Notes: generated from the letters alone by a model not told the origin. A stretch of DNA of 64,000 nucleotides from Glycomyces sp. YM15 (GCF_016918015.1 NZ_JAERMK010000008.1:1-64000); one strand, 5' to 3'; counted from the stretch's first letter, positions 17,295 through 26,173 are shown. Numbers and translations are program-made.

Positions 17295-17696
17295 ATGCGA
17301 CGCAGAACGCTCTTCACCGCCGGTGCGGCCTCGCTCGCAGCGGGCACGGCGACGGTCGGCACCCTCCCGGCATGGGCGCAGACCTGGACGTACCACCAGG
17401 GCAGCAACGGCGCCAGCGCGGTCTACAGCTTCCTCGCGAACTCGCAGCGCACCGAGACCTCGATCGACAACACGGGCCACTGCCGGTGGCTGGTCGCCCA
17501 GGGCCACATGCCGGAGGTGCGGATCGACCAGATCCAGTTCGGCTGGGAGATCACCTCCGCCGCGGGCGGGCACGACTTCACGGTGGACGACTACTCGCTC
17601 ACCGTCCGATCCGGCCCCGCCGCTGTGCGAACACGTGCTTCGCCTAGCGCGCGCGAGGGTGGGGATTTCACAGTTCACGGCCGGTATGGACTTTAA
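17295..17696 (+). pseudogene. Truncated GH12 cellulase: signal peptide joined to the C-terminal quarter
   Basis: A 133-residue open frame starts with a Tat/Sec-type signal (MRRRTLFTAGAASLAAGTA, ending near AWAQ at 29). It then continues directly with a segment (30-103) closely matching residues 161-235 of the GH12 enzyme encoded at 17799. The paralogue's nucleophile region is missing; only the second catalytic glutamate survives, at Glu85 in FGWEITS. The last 30 residues have no counterpart. It therefore cannot be an active GH12 enzyme by the known mechanism. A GGAAGG precedes the ATG and the frame is intact, so a short secreted protein may still be made. Confidence 0.75.
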
Positions 17697-17798
17697 TTTG
17701 GTCGCATGATCTAATTAACGTATCGGGATTTGTCGATATTTAATCGTCGATATCCTCCCGGTGACTGAAACCATGACCTCGAGAAAGGCATGCTCTTC

Positions 17799-18506
17799 AT
17801 GCGACGCAGATCGATCCTCTCCGCCGCGCTGGCCGCCCCCCTGGCCACCGCGGGCGCCGTCGGCGCCCTCCAGTCCCCCGCGCAGGCCGCCAACTGGTCC
17901 TCCTCGGACCGCTGGGGATCCTGGCAGAACGGCGCCTACACGCTCTACAACAACGTCTGGGGCGGCGGCTACGGGCCGCAGTCGATCTGGGCGAACTCCT
18001 ACAGCAACTGGGGCGTGTGGGCGAACCACCCGAACACCGGCGGGATCAAGTCCTACCCGAACGTCTCCTACACGCTGGGGCGCAACGTCTCCAACATGGG
18101 GAACGTGTCCAGCTCCTTCAACGCCACCGTGCCCGGCTCGGGCTCGGGCCTGGCGTACAACACCACCTACGACGTGTGGGGCAACGGCCACGCGCACGAG
18201 ATCATGATCTGGACGCAGTGGACGTCCAACGTCGGCCCGATCGGCGGCTACGTCACCAACGTCAACCTCGGCGGACGCAACTGGAACTACCACCAGGGGC
18301 ACAACGGCGGCAACCCCGTCTACAGCTTCATGGCGACGAGCCAGTTCACGAGCGGCACGGTGAACATCACGCCGATCTGCCAGTGGCTGGTGAACCAGGG
18401 CCGGATGCCCAACGTGCGCATCGACCAGATCCAGCTCGGCTGGGAGATCACCTCGTCCTCCGGCGGGCGCGACTTCCGGATGAACAGCTACTCGCTCTCG
18501 ACCTAG
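17799..18506 (+). CDS. Secreted GH12 endo-beta-1,4-glucanase
   Basis: A 235-residue extracellular glycoside hydrolase of family 12, cleaving internal beta-1,4-glucosidic bonds in cellulose, xyloglucan or mixed glucans by a retaining mechanism. It has an Arg-rich signal peptide (MRRRSILSAALAAP, cleavage near AQA at 30) and a complete beta-jelly-roll. The nucleophile is Glu134 in HEIMIWTQW and the acid/base is Glu216 in LGWEITS. No carbohydrate-binding module is attached. The ATG at 17799 suits the AAAGG 10 nt upstream better than the ATG at 17790. The upstream sequence shares a GTCG..TGATCT stretch with that before the truncated copy. Confidence 0.92.
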   Translation: MRRRSILSAALAAPLATAGAVGALQSPAQAANWSSSDRWGSWQNGAYTLYNNVWGGGYGPQSIWANSYSNWGVWANHPNTGGIKSYPNVSYTLGRNVSNMGNVSSSFNATVPGSGSGLAYNTTYDVWGNGHAHEIMIWTQWTSNVGPIGGYVTNVNLGGRNWNYHQGHNGGNPVYSFMATSQFTSGTVNITPICQWLVNQGRMPNVRIDQIQLGWEITSSSGGRDFRMNSYSLST

Positions 18507-18516
18507 ATCGGCGGCC

Positions 18517-18560
18517 GCGATGCCTTGAACCGCGGAAATCTTCACGGTTCAAGGCATCGC
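18517..18560 (+). terminator. GH12 terminator
   Basis: A perfect 15-bp stem (GCGATGCCTTGAACC and its complement) with a 14-nt loop lies 10 nt after the GH12 stop codon. Confidence 0.75.
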
Positions 18561-18647
18561 ATTCGTTGTCGTACTGGGTAAACTCCGGGTTGACGGCATC
18601 CGGGCCCACGGCTCGGGACGCCGGTCCGACCGAGGGAGGGTGCGACC

Positions 18648-19013
18648 ATGAAATCGCAGAAGGAAATGCCGGACCACGGCGGGGAACCGGCGGACGAGAG
18701 CGACGCGCTGCGCCTGTCCGACCTCGCCGAGAACGAGGGCGCCCGCATGGAATTCGACGAGTACGGCACCGATGACGACCTCTGGCCCGCCGCCAGGAAC
18801 GGCCGCCGCACGCTCGCCCTCGCCGCGGCCGCGGTGGTCGTGGTGGCGGCCGCGGTGGTCGGAGGCAAGATCGCCTACGACCGGCGCAGATCCGCGAAGG
18901 GCTACCAGCGGGCAGTCTCGGCGCTGGAGGACGCGCGCGAGGCGCTCCTCTCGGCGGCCTCCGAGCTTCCCGAGCGCGGCCGTGAGGCCCTGCAGAAGGT
19001 CAAGCGCCGCTGA
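18648..19013 (+). CDS. Small single-pass membrane protein of unknown function
   Basis: A 121-residue protein with an acidic N-terminal half (rich in Asp/Glu up to about 45), one strongly hydrophobic segment rich in Ala and Val (about 55-73) followed by Arg/Lys, and a predicted helical C-terminal tail (about 80-121). The topology suggests a membrane-anchored protein with both ends soluble. A GAGGG precedes the ATG. I do not recognise the family. It converges with the GH2 gene, whose stop lies 18 nt away. Confidence 0.65.
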   Translation: MKSQKEMPDHGGEPADESDALRLSDLAENEGARMEFDEYGTDDDLWPAARNGRRTLALAAAAVVVVAAAVVGGKIAYDRRRSAKGYQRAVSALEDAREALLSAASELPERGREALQKVKRR

Positions 19014-19030
19014 GGCGATCCGCCCGCGCG

Positions 19031-20722
19031 TCATGCCTGGTCGCGACGGCCGTGCTCCCCTCGAAAGTGCCCCTGCACGGTCCGGTAGGCCAGTTTGGGG
19101 CGGCGGTACTCGTCGATGAGGCCCTTGTCGTTCACGCCGCGCGGGCGCCGGAGCAGGAAGTCCCGCTGCTCGGTGGTCCTGAAGTCGCCGAGCACCCAGA
19201 TGGCGAGGCCCGAGATCCGGTCCTGGCCGTCGAGGAGATGCCCGATCACGGTGTCGAGCAGGCGCGACTGGTAGTCCTCGGTCCACAGTGATCCGAGCTG
19301 GTCGACGTGGCCCGGCACCGCGCCCGCGCCGATCTCGGAGATGATGAGCGGCTTGTCCCCCAGTCCGAGGGCGTCCACGCGGGCGCTGATGCGGTCGAGC
19401 TCGCCCGGGATGTCGGGGAGGTCGCCGAAGTACCAGCCCGGGTAGGTGTTCGCGGCGACGACGTCGACCAGGTCGAAGCACTTGTCGTCATGGGCGTTGA
19501 TGGCCGCGTAGGTGACCGGGCGGGAGTCGTCGAGCTCGCGCAGGCGCCCGAGCAGCGTCGCATAGACCGGCCGCCCCGCTTCGGACCAGCTCGGGCACTC
19601 GTTCAGGATGCCCCAAAGGATGATCGAAGGGTGGTTCTGCGAGGCGGCGACCATCTCGTCGATGTGCGCGACCTGCGCTTCGATGAAGCCGGGGTCGGTG
19701 AGGTGCTCGACCGGGTACTGCCAGCCGATCGACTCGCACCACACCAGGATGCCGGCCTCGTCGCACAGGTCGAGGAACAGCGGGTCGAGCGGGTAGTGGC
19801 TGCCGCGCACGAAGTTGCAGCCGAGGTCCTGGAGCTGCTGCACGTCGTTGACGAGCAGCGCTTCGGGCTGGGTGTGACCGAACTGCGGGTGGGCTTCGTG
19901 GCGGTTGACGCCCATGAGCGTGAGGGGTTCGCCGTTGACGGTGATGCGAGCGTTCTCGGTGCCGATCTCGCGGAGGCCGAAGCGCTCGCGCAGATCGTCG
20001 TCGCCGAGGCGCACGGTGAGGATGCCCAGGTTCGGCTCGGCGGGCGACCATGGTGCGGCCCAAGGGAGTTCGAGGATGCGTTCGAGGCTGCCGGAGGTCT
20101 GGAGGTCGACCGGTTCGGTGAGGACGGTCCGGCCGTCGCACTCGATCTCGAGCGGCACCTGCGTTGCGGTGCCCGCCGAGTAGTCGATGCGGACGCTCAC
20201 ACGCCGGTCGGCGACCGACTCGGTGGCGACCCGCAGTCCGTCGATCCGCACCGGGCCCAGCCGGTGGAGCTCGACGCTGCGGGAGAGGCCCCCGTACGCG
20301 TACCAGTCGAAGTGCTCCATGTGGAGCGGGGAGCGCTCGTCGAACCGGTTGTCGACGAGGACGACGATCTCGGCGGTGCCCGCGTCGGCCTCGGTCTCGG
20401 CCGTGAAGCGCGAGAAGCCGCCGGCGTGCTCCTGGATGCGTTCGCCGTTCCAGAAGGCGCGGCACCAGTGCTGGACGCCGTCGAAGACGAGGCGCTGCAC
20501 GCCGGACTCGACGTGGACGCGGATGCGGTACGCGGCCAGGCCGCGCTTCCCGGCGTAGGCGGGAGTGGCGTCGAAGCAGCCGGGCACCGCCATCACGTCG
20601 TCGAAGGCGATCCGGTCGACGGCGATCGAGTCGGGGTCGGCGTCGCCCAGGAACGCGAAGTCCCAGATGCCGTCGAGCGCGGCGACCTCGCGCCGCTCGT
20701 GAGTGGCGAACCTGCGGGCCAT
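19031..20722 (-). CDS. Glycoside hydrolase family 2 (beta-glucuronidase/beta-galactosidase-like)
   Basis: A 563-residue intracellular GH2 enzyme with the three expected domains: N-terminal jelly-roll (about 5-155), immunoglobulin-like sandwich (about 160-255) and TIM barrel (about 260-555). The acid/base is Glu375 in LWGILNECPS and the nucleophile is Glu463 in IISEIGAG. The substrate-pocket segment GVNRHEAHPQFG is also present. The ISEIGA form is closest to the beta-glucuronidase-like branch, but substrate cannot be fixed. There is no signal peptide. The ATG at 20722 has a GGAGG upstream. It is 88 nt downstream of a TetR gene. Confidence 0.88.
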   Translation of the reverse strand: MARRFATHERREVAALDGIWDFAFLGDADPDSIAVDRIAFDDVMAVPGCFDATPAYAGKRGLAAYRIRVHVESGVQRLVFDGVQHWCRAFWNGERIQEHAGGFSRFTAETEADAGTAEIVVLVDNRFDERSPLHMEHFDWYAYGGLSRSVELHRLGPVRIDGLRVATESVADRRVSVRIDYSAGTATQVPLEIECDGRTVLTEPVDLQTSGSLERILELPWAAPWSPAEPNLGILTVRLGDDDLRERFGLREIGTENARITVNGEPLTLMGVNRHEAHPQFGHTQPEALLVNDVQQLQDLGCNFVRGSHYPLDPLFLDLCDEAGILVWCESIGWQYPVEHLTDPGFIEAQVAHIDEMVAASQNHPSIILWGILNECPSWSEAGRPVYATLLGRLRELDDSRPVTYAAINAHDDKCFDLVDVVAANTYPGWYFGDLPDIPGELDRISARVDALGLGDKPLIISEIGAGAVPGHVDQLGSLWTEDYQSRLLDTVIGHLLDGQDRISGLAIWVLGDFRTTEQRDFLLRRPRGVNDKGLIDEYRRPKLAYRTVQGHFRGEHGRRDQA

Positions 20723-20810
20723 GGCGGCCTCCTCCAGTGGTCTCGGCAGATGCGGGACCGATCCTAGGCGAGCGGTTGCCAAAGGGGAAGGCCTTGAGGC
20801 CGACCTGTGA

Positions 20811-21545
20811 CTACGTAGTCTTGCGTTTCTCGCGGAACGCCTTCTGGCGGCAGGCCCCCGAGCAGTACTTCGCGGGGCGACCGGTGGCAGTCTCGGGAAG
20901 CGGGCCGCCGCAGACCGGGCAGTTCCGTTTCGTTTCGTTACGGAGTTCGGCAATCGCCGGGGTTTCGTTACGAACCTCAGGGTTTCGTTTCGCGCGGAAG
21001 CCGTCCCAGAGGACTTCCAGAAGCCGTTGGGCGCGTGCGGGATCGTCGATCCTGGCCGTGCAGCCGGTGAGCAGGGCGCGCACGTCCTCGACATCGAGGT
21101 CGCTCCTGACCACGCCCGCCCGCTGGGCCCGCGCGAGCAGGAGCGAGAGTGGGGAGTCGAGCACGCAGCGGCCGATCGCCTTGGAGGGCTCCTGCCAGTC
21201 GCCGCGCGCGACCAGGGCCTCGCAGATCGCCCTGTTGGCGAGGGCCTGCTCGGTGATGAACCGCAGGTAGGAGAAGAAGGCCGTTTCCGGGTCGGGCATG
21301 GCCAGCGCCCGCTCGCCGTACTCCCCCAGCTGGCCGAGCCGCTGGTCGAGGACGGTGGCGAGCAGCGCGTCCTTGGTCGGGAAGTGCCGGTAGACGGTGC
21401 CCGCGCCGACGCCGGCAGCGACGGCGATCTCGTTGAGGGACACCGCGGCACCGCGTTCGGCGAAGAGCCGGTCGGCCGTCTCGAGGACGTTCTGGCGGTT
21501 GCGCTGGGAGTCGGCGCGTTCGGCGCGCCGGGCGGTGGCGGGCAT
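20811..21545 (-). CDS. TetR/AcrR-family regulator with a C-terminal four-cysteine (zinc-binding-like) extension
   Basis: A 244-residue regulator. Residues 12-60 form the TetR helix-turn-helix (SLNEIAVAAGVGAGTVYRHFPTKD split across 36-59), followed by the usual ligand/dimer helices to about 185. An unusual tail follows with Cys209-x2-Cys212 and Cys228-x3-Cys232 (NCPVCGG and YCSGACRQKAF), a layout suggesting a small zinc site. The linker before it is Arg/Asn/Glu-rich, and its DNA contains repeats of GTTTCGTTACG. The gene diverges from the NmrA-type oxidoreductase, its probable target, with a 108-nt shared promoter region. Confidence 0.88.
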   Translation of the reverse strand: MPATARRAERADSQRNRQNVLETADRLFAERGAAVSLNEIAVAAGVGAGTVYRHFPTKDALLATVLDQRLGQLGEYGERALAMPDPETAFFSYLRFITEQALANRAICEALVARGDWQEPSKAIGRCVLDSPLSLLLARAQRAGVVRSDLDVEDVRALLTGCTARIDDPARAQRLLEVLWDGFRAKRNPEVRNETPAIAELRNETKRNCPVCGGPLPETATGRPAKYCSGACRQKAFREKRKTT

Positions 21546-21570
21546 GGGTCCCCCTCTCGTGGACTCGCTT

Positions 21571-21599
21571 AAACGGGTGTAGTGTTCCGTTTCAGAAAC
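21571..21599. promoter_or_regulatory. Candidate TetR operator between the TetR and NmrA genes
   Basis: AAACGG (21571-21576) pairs with CCGTTT (21587-21592) across 10 nt, and the palindrome GTTTCAGAAAC (21589-21599) overlaps it. It is placed centrally in the divergent promoter region, as expected for a TetR-family autoregulator. The site is inferred from symmetry only. Confidence 0.4.
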
Positions 21600-21653
21600 C
21601 GGGTCGCCTCTCCCGATAGTAGTCGGCGCACCCCGTGAACGAAAGGAACACCC

Positions 21654-22565
21654 ATGCCTGCATCCGAGAAGACCGTCCTCGTGACCGGCGCGACCGGCCG
21701 CCAGGGCGGGGCCGTCGCCGCCCGACTGCTCGCCGACGGCTGGCACGTGCGGGCCCTCACCCGCGACCCCGGTGGCGCGAAGGCCAAGACGCTCAAAGAG
21801 GCCGGGGTCGAAGTCGTCGCCGGCGACCTCGACGACCGGGCCTCGCTCGACGCCGCCGCGGCGGGCGCCTTCGGCGTCTTCAGCGTGCACGCCGGAGCCT
21901 ACGAGGGCGGCCCCTACGGACACGACCTCGACCACGAGCGCCGCAGCGCCGCGAACATCGGCGCCGCCGCGAAGGCCGCGGGCGTCGCGCACCTCGTGCA
22001 CTCGTCCTCGATCGGAGTCGGCGGCCCCCTCGAAGCCGTGATGGACATGCTGCAGCGCAAGGCCGAAGCCGAGCGCGCGATCGGCGCGAGCGGGGTGCCG
22101 CACACGATCCTGCGCCCGAGCTCGTTCATGGAGAACACGTTCGACTCCTTCCGCGAGCTGCAGGACGGCGCGCTGGTCTCGATGCTCAACGCCGACACGC
22201 TCGAGCCGCACATCGCCGCCGACGACATCGCCGCCTTCGCCGCGATCGCGTTCGCCGACCCGGAACGGCACCGGGGGCAGGTGTACGAGCTGGCCGGCGA
22301 CAACCTCGGCCAGACCGAAAAGGCCGCGCTCATCGGCCGCGTCGTCGGACGCGAGGTGCCCTACATCGGCATCACGGCCGACCAGGTCGCCGCGGACAGC
22401 CCCTCCACCGCGAAGATGCTGGGCATCCTCAACGCGCACCCCCTGCCCGTCGACATCGAGGCGCTGCGCGAGATCCACCCCGGCCTGCTCACGTTCGAGC
22501 AGTGGATGACCGGGATCGGCAAGCCCCTGGTCGACGCGTACTTCGCGCGCATCGACGCTAAGTGA
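21654..22565 (+). CDS. NmrA-family NAD(P)-binding protein
   Basis: A 303-residue atypical short-chain dehydrogenase. It has the Rossmann motif TGATGRQGG (11-19) and the NmrA C-terminal region (about 160-300). NmrA proteins either sense NAD(P) as regulators or act as NAD(P)H-dependent reductases; the sequence does not decide which. It is divergent from the zinc-tailed TetR gene, a layout typical of a repressor and its target. A GAAAGGAA precedes the ATG. The stop overlaps the convergent DUF1905 gene by 8 nt. Confidence 0.87.
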   Translation: MPASEKTVLVTGATGRQGGAVAARLLADGWHVRALTRDPGGAKAKTLKEAGVEVVAGDLDDRASLDAAAAGAFGVFSVHAGAYEGGPYGHDLDHERRSAANIGAAAKAAGVAHLVHSSSIGVGGPLEAVMDMLQRKAEAERAIGASGVPHTILRPSSFMENTFDSFRELQDGALVSMLNADTLEPHIAADDIAAFAAIAFADPERHRGQVYELAGDNLGQTEKAALIGRVVGREVPYIGITADQVAADSPSTAKMLGILNAHPLPVDIEALREIHPGLLTFEQWMTGIGKPLVDAYFARIDAK

Positions 22566-22839
22566 GCCGCTGAGTCAGGTGGACGGTCACCGCCTCGCCC
22601 GCCGCCCTCTTGCCGATGGCCTTGCACAGCGCGGCCCGCACCGGGAGCCAGTGCGGGCCCGAGCCGGAGGGCATGAGCGTGGCGGCGAACTCGTGGCCGT
22701 CCATGGTCCCGGTCACCTTCACGGCCCTGCGGGTGCCGAGCAGCTCGGCCGAGCCGGGCACGGTCAGGAAGGTCGCGAAGGCGCCGTCCTTCTCGATGGG
22801 CGCGGTGAACGTGTAGTCCATGGTCTGTGGTTCGGGCAT
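22558..22839 (-). CDS. DUF1905-domain protein
   Basis: A 93-residue protein consisting almost entirely of a DUF1905 beta-barrel-like domain: TFTAPIEKDGAFATFLTVPG, then KVTGTMDGHEFAATLMPSG and a C-terminal segment with GEAVTVHLT. The function is not established; the domain often occurs with YdeI/OmdA-type proteins. A GAGGAGG lies just before the ATG at 22839. It overlaps the convergent NmrA gene by 8 nt. Confidence 0.8.
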   Translation of the reverse strand: MPEPQTMDYTFTAPIEKDGAFATFLTVPGSAELLGTRRAVKVTGTMDGHEFAATLMPSGSGPHWLPVRAALCKAIGKRAAGEAVTVHLTQRLT

Positions 22840-22987
22840 GTCGAATCCTCCTCGTAGTGCCTACCGGTGAGGACGAGGTCCGCGTCGCGGATTCATCGGT
22901 GTCCGGAGGCCGGGACGGGCTGGCGGGTTGCGTCCGTCCGTCCACTGCGGCAGGATCGGGGCCACCCCCGGACACGAAGGCCCGCCC

Positions 22988-24448
22988 ATGCAGCCCCCTC
23001 CCCTGTACCGCGCCCACCTCGCCGCCGCCTCCGCAGTGCTCGCCACCGTCCTCGCGGCCCTCAACGGCCGCTACGACTACCACCGCGACGAGCTGTACTT
23101 CCGGATGCTCGAGCCCGCGTGGGGGTACGTGGACCAGCCGCCGCTCACGCCGCTCCTCGGGAAGGCCGCCGTCGCGCTGCTCGGCGATTCCCTGTGGGCC
23201 TTGAGGTTCCCGTCGATCCTGTGCATGGTCGGGCTCCTGTGGATCGGGGCGCTGCTGACGCGCGAACTCGGCGGCGGCAGGGCCGCGCAGGCCCTCTGCG
23301 CGTGGGGCCTGGCGTTCGGCGGGGTCGCGCTCGCGTTCGGTCACCAGCTCTCGACGAACTCGGTCGACCTGGCGGTGTGGACGGCGGCGCTGCTGTTCGC
23401 GGTGAAGGCGCTCCTGCGGGACCGGCCGCAGTGGTGGCTCGCGGTCGGCGCGGTGGCCGGGATCGGCTTGTACAACAAGCATCTCGTCGTGCTGCTGCTC
23501 CTCAGCCTCGGCCTGGCGCTGCTCGCGGCCGGGCCGCGGGCGGTCCTGCTGTCGAAGTGGCTGTGGGCCGGGGTCGCGGTCGCGCTGGTGATCGGCTCGC
23601 CGAACCTCGTCTACCAGGCGACCCACGATTGGCCGCAGCTGGAGATGGCCGCGGCCATCAACGAGACGGACGGCACGGAGAATCGGATCCTGCTGCTGCC
23701 CTTCCAGTTCCTGCTGGTCGGGCTGTTCCTCGTGCCGGTCTGGATAGCCGGGTTCATCGCGCTGCTGCGCAGGCCCGAGTGGCGGCCGGTCCGGGCGCTG
23801 GCCGTGGCCTATCCGGTGCTGCTGCTGGTCACGCTGGTGAGCGGCGGCCAGTTCTACTACCCGATGGGCCTGGTCTTCGCCCTGTACGCGGCCGGATGCG
23901 TCCCGGTCGCGGCTTGGGCGAGCACGGTGGGCCGTCGCCGGATGCCGGTGGTCGGTGTGGTGCTCAACAGTGCGGTTTCAGCTCTGGTCGCACTGCCGCT
24001 GCTCCCTGTCGAAGTCGTCGGCGATACGCCGATCCCCGACATGAACAGCTCTGTCCCGGACGGGGTCGGTTGGCAGGCGTACACCGACCAGGTGGAGGCC
24101 GTGGCCGCCTCACTTCCCGCCGGGGAGGCCGCGCACGCGGCGATCATCACCGCGAACTACGGCGAGGCCGGGGCGCTACTGCGATACGGGGAGGGCCTGC
24201 CGCCGGTCTTCAGCGGCCACAACGAACTCCACGAGTACGGCCCGCCTCCGGAGGACACCGGCACGGTCGTCACCGTGGGTCTGGAGCTCGCGACCCTGCT
24301 CCCCTACTTCGACTCGTGCGAGCGGGCCGCCGAGCTCGACAACGGCCTCGGTGTCGACAACGAGGAGCAGGGACAGGTGATCGGCGTCTGCCGCGGCCCG
24401 GTCCTCGCATGGGACCGGATCTGGCCGCGGCTCCAGCACTACGGCTGA
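22988..24448 (+). CDS. GT39/ArnT-like membrane glycosyltransferase
   Basis: A 486-residue polytopic membrane protein of the PMT/ArnT superfamily with about ten hydrophobic segments in the first 350 residues and a C-terminal extracytoplasmic domain (about 355-486). The acidic motif of the first external loop is present in [14 protein letters not shown], and the conserved second loop is [14 protein letters not shown]. Such enzymes transfer a sugar from a polyprenyl-phosphate donor to protein, lipid or glycan outside the membrane. The donor and acceptor are unknown. Its last 10 nt overlap the convergent VOC gene. Confidence 0.85.
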   Translation: MQPPPLYRAHLAAASAVLATVLAALNGRYDYHRDELYFRMLEPAWGYVDQPPLTPLLGKAAVALLGDSLWALRFPSILCMVGLLWIGALLTRELGGGRAAQALCAWGLAFGGVALAFGHQLSTNSVDLAVWTAALLFAVKALLRDRPQWWLAVGAVAGIGLYNKHLVVLLLLSLGLALLAAGPRAVLLSKWLWAGVAVALVIGSPNLVYQATHDWPQLEMAAAINETDGTENRILLLPFQFLLVGLFLVPVWIAGFIALLRRPEWRPVRALAVAYPVLLLVTLVSGGQFYYPMGLVFALYAAGCVPVAAWASTVGRRRMPVVGVVLNSAVSALVALPLLPVEVVGDTPIPDMNSSVPDGVGWQAYTDQVEAVAASLPAGEAAHAAIITANYGEAGALLRYGEGLPPVFSGHNELHEYGPPPEDTGTVVTVGLELATLLPYFDSCERAAELDNGLGVDNEEQGQVIGVCRGPVLAWDRIWPRLQHYG

Positions 24449-24894
24449 GCCGCGGCACCCCCCGGCTCATGTCCCGGCGCGTACTGCTCGGCGAACTCGC
24501 CTTCGGCGGGGACGACCGTGATGACGTCGATCATGACGCCGTCGGGGGCCTCGCAGATGAAGTGACGCTGGCCGAACGCCTCGGTGCGCAGCGGCAGGAG
24601 CTCTCGCAGGCCGGCCTCGCCGACCAGGCGCCGGTGCTCGGCGTCGACGTCGTCGACCTCGAAGTTGAGGATCAACCCGCCGGTCAGCGACCCGCGGTGT
24701 CCTTCGGGGACCGTGGGATGGGTGCCGTCGAGCAGCGCCAGTTCGTATTCCGGGGCGTCGGGTCGGTGCAGGCTCACGTACCAGTCGGCGGTGAAGGTGG
24801 CCTCGAATCCGAAGTGGCGCGAATAGAACTCGTGAGCGGCGGCGACGTCGCCGGTGGCGATCACCGGGTAGAAGCCGCTGAGTCGGGCGGTCAT
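24439..24894 (-). CDS. VOC-family (glyoxalase/bleomycin-resistance-like) protein
   Basis: A 151-residue protein with a paired beta-alpha-beta-beta-beta VOC fold. It starts [24 protein letters not shown] and ends with a second module carrying [19 protein letters not shown] proteins may isomerise, lyse, oxygenate or bind small molecules, so the activity is open. It is divergent from a TetR regulator, and the 90-nt gap contains two matching palindromes, which suggests it is the regulator's target. Confidence 0.85.
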   Translation of the reverse strand: MTARLSGFYPVIATGDVAAAHEFYSRHFGFEATFTADWYVSLHRPDAPEYELALLDGTHPTVPEGHRGSLTGGLILNFEVDDVDAEHRRLVGEAGLRELLPLRTEAFGQRHFICEAPDGVMIDVITVVPAEGEFAEQYAPGHEPGGAAAQP

Positions 24895-24917
24895 TGCGGG
24901 GTCTCCGTTCCTCGATT

Positions 24918-24966
24918 TCACATACCGCGAGTATGTGAATCTCGATGCTAACATACCCCGGGTATG
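24918..24966. promoter_or_regulatory. Two tandem palindromic operators between the VOC and TetR genes
   Basis: CATACCGCGAGTATG (24921-24935) and CATACCCCGGGTATG (24952-24966) are two copies of CATACC-N3-GTATG-type palindromes, 31 bp apart, about three helical turns. The first is extended by TCA/TGA flanks at 24918 and 24938. They fill most of the 90-nt divergent promoter region and are probably bound by the TetR protein encoded at 24985. Confidence 0.75.
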
Positions 24967-24984
24967 CGAAAGTGAGGTCGCGGC

Positions 24985-25563
24985 ATGACCAGGGCCGATC
25001 AGCGGGAGGCGACGCGGCGGGCGCTGCTCGCCGAAGGACGGAGGCGATTCGCCGACGATGGGTACCACCACGTGGTCCTGGCCGAGGTGGCGCGGGCCAT
25101 CGGGGCCACCAAGGGCGCGGCCTACCACCATTTCGGGAGCAAGACCGGGCTGTTCCGGGCGGTGGTCGCCGAGCTTCAGAGCGAGCTCGGGGACCGCGTG
25201 GCGGCCGCAGCGGCCGCGCGGGAGGACCGGTGGGAGCAGCTGCGCGCCGGATGCCGGGCGTTCCTGGCGTCGGGAACCGATCCGGCCGTGCGACGGGTGC
25301 TCCTGGAGGACGCCCCGGTCGTGCTCGGATGGGAGGAATGGCGCGCGATGGACGAGGCGTCGTCGGCGCGGCACCTCGCCGAAGCCCTCACGGCGCTGAT
25401 GGACGCGAAGGTGATCGCCGTGCAGCCGATCGAGCCGCTTACACGGCTCCTGTCGGGGGCGATGAACGAAGCCGCGCTGTGGATCGCCCGGTCCGGGGAC
25501 CCGGCGGCGCTCGACCAGGCGACGGCCGCGCTGGACCGGCTCCTGGAGGGCCTGCGGACATAG
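24985..25563 (+). CDS. TetR/AcrR-family transcriptional regulator
   Basis: A 192-residue regulator with a TetR DNA-binding domain (about 8-55) containing [21 protein letters not shown] and a ligand-binding helical domain after about 60. It probably represses itself and the divergent VOC gene through the twin CATACC palindromes just upstream. The ligand is unknown. A weak AGTGAGG precedes the ATG. Confidence 0.9.
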   Translation: MTRADQREATRRALLAEGRRRFADDGYHHVVLAEVARAIGATKGAAYHHFGSKTGLFRAVVAELQSELGDRVAAAAAAREDRWEQLRAGCRAFLASGTDPAVRRVLLEDAPVVLGWEEWRAMDEASSARHLAEALTALMDAKVIAVQPIEPLTRLLSGAMNEAALWIARSGDPAALDQATAALDRLLEGLRT

Positions 25564-25717
25564 CGATGGCCCGCCGGACGCGGCTCGGCCGCGACAGACG
25601 GTGCCATGCCGGTACGGACGGGACGTCTTCCCAGTTCAAGCTCGGTCGGCTCATATCTCCGAAGGTGTCCCGACCGGCGGGCAGCACAGCATAATCGGCC
25701 GTGAGGAGGTGATGGCC

Positions 25718-26140
25718 ATGGGCCAAGCCAGAGAGGTATTGGACCGGATGACCGAGGCTGCAGTCGGCATGCACGACGTCGACGCCGCGGTCGAGCTGTA
25801 CAGCGACGACGCCGTGGTGATAACACCCGACGTCGGAACGGTCAAGGGCCACGACAAGATCGCCGAGTACTGGCATCAGTTCATCGACGCGTTCCCTGAC
25901 GCCGCCTACGAGACGACCATGAAACTCGAATCCGACGGCAGGGCGGTCGACGAGGGCTTCTTCGTCGGCACCAACACCGGGGACATGACGATGCCATCGG
26001 GCGAGACGGTCTCGGCCACCGGGAAGAAGGTGAAGCTTCGCAGTTGCGACATCGCGACCGTGAAGGACGGCAAGATCACCGAGCATCACCTGTACTTCGA
26101 CGAATCGGAGTTCGAGCGCCAGCTCGGGCTCTCCAGTTGA
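25718..26140 (+). CDS. NTF2-like/SnoaL-type ester-cyclase-family protein
   Basis: A 140-residue single-domain protein of the NTF2-like superfamily. It contains the SnoaL-type order of a helical N terminus (REVLDRMTEAAVGMHDVDAAVELYSDD), the GHDKIAEYWHQFIDAFPDA segment and a curved sheet ending DGKITEHHLYFDE. Members range from polyketide cyclases to isomerases and binding proteins; the role here is unknown. AGGAGGT is 8 nt before the ATG at 25718, better spaced than the ATG at 25712. Confidence 0.82.
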   Translation: MGQAREVLDRMTEAAVGMHDVDAAVELYSDDAVVITPDVGTVKGHDKIAEYWHQFIDAFPDAAYETTMKLESDGRAVDEGFFVGTNTGDMTMPSGETVSATGKKVKLRSCDIATVKDGKITEHHLYFDESEFERQLGLSS

Positions 26141-26173
26141 AGACGCGACCGGTCTGCACCATCGGTCCTACAC

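Noticed and set aside
20811-22478. Upstream in-frame extension of the zinc-tailed TetR gene through the divergent NmrA gene
   Set aside because: The TetR domain begins at the ATG at 21545, and the extension is antisense to NmrA with no protein-like features.
17295-26140. Genomic island carried by an insertion sequence or prophage
   Set aside because: No transposase, integrase, terminal repeat or tRNA target is visible at either edge.
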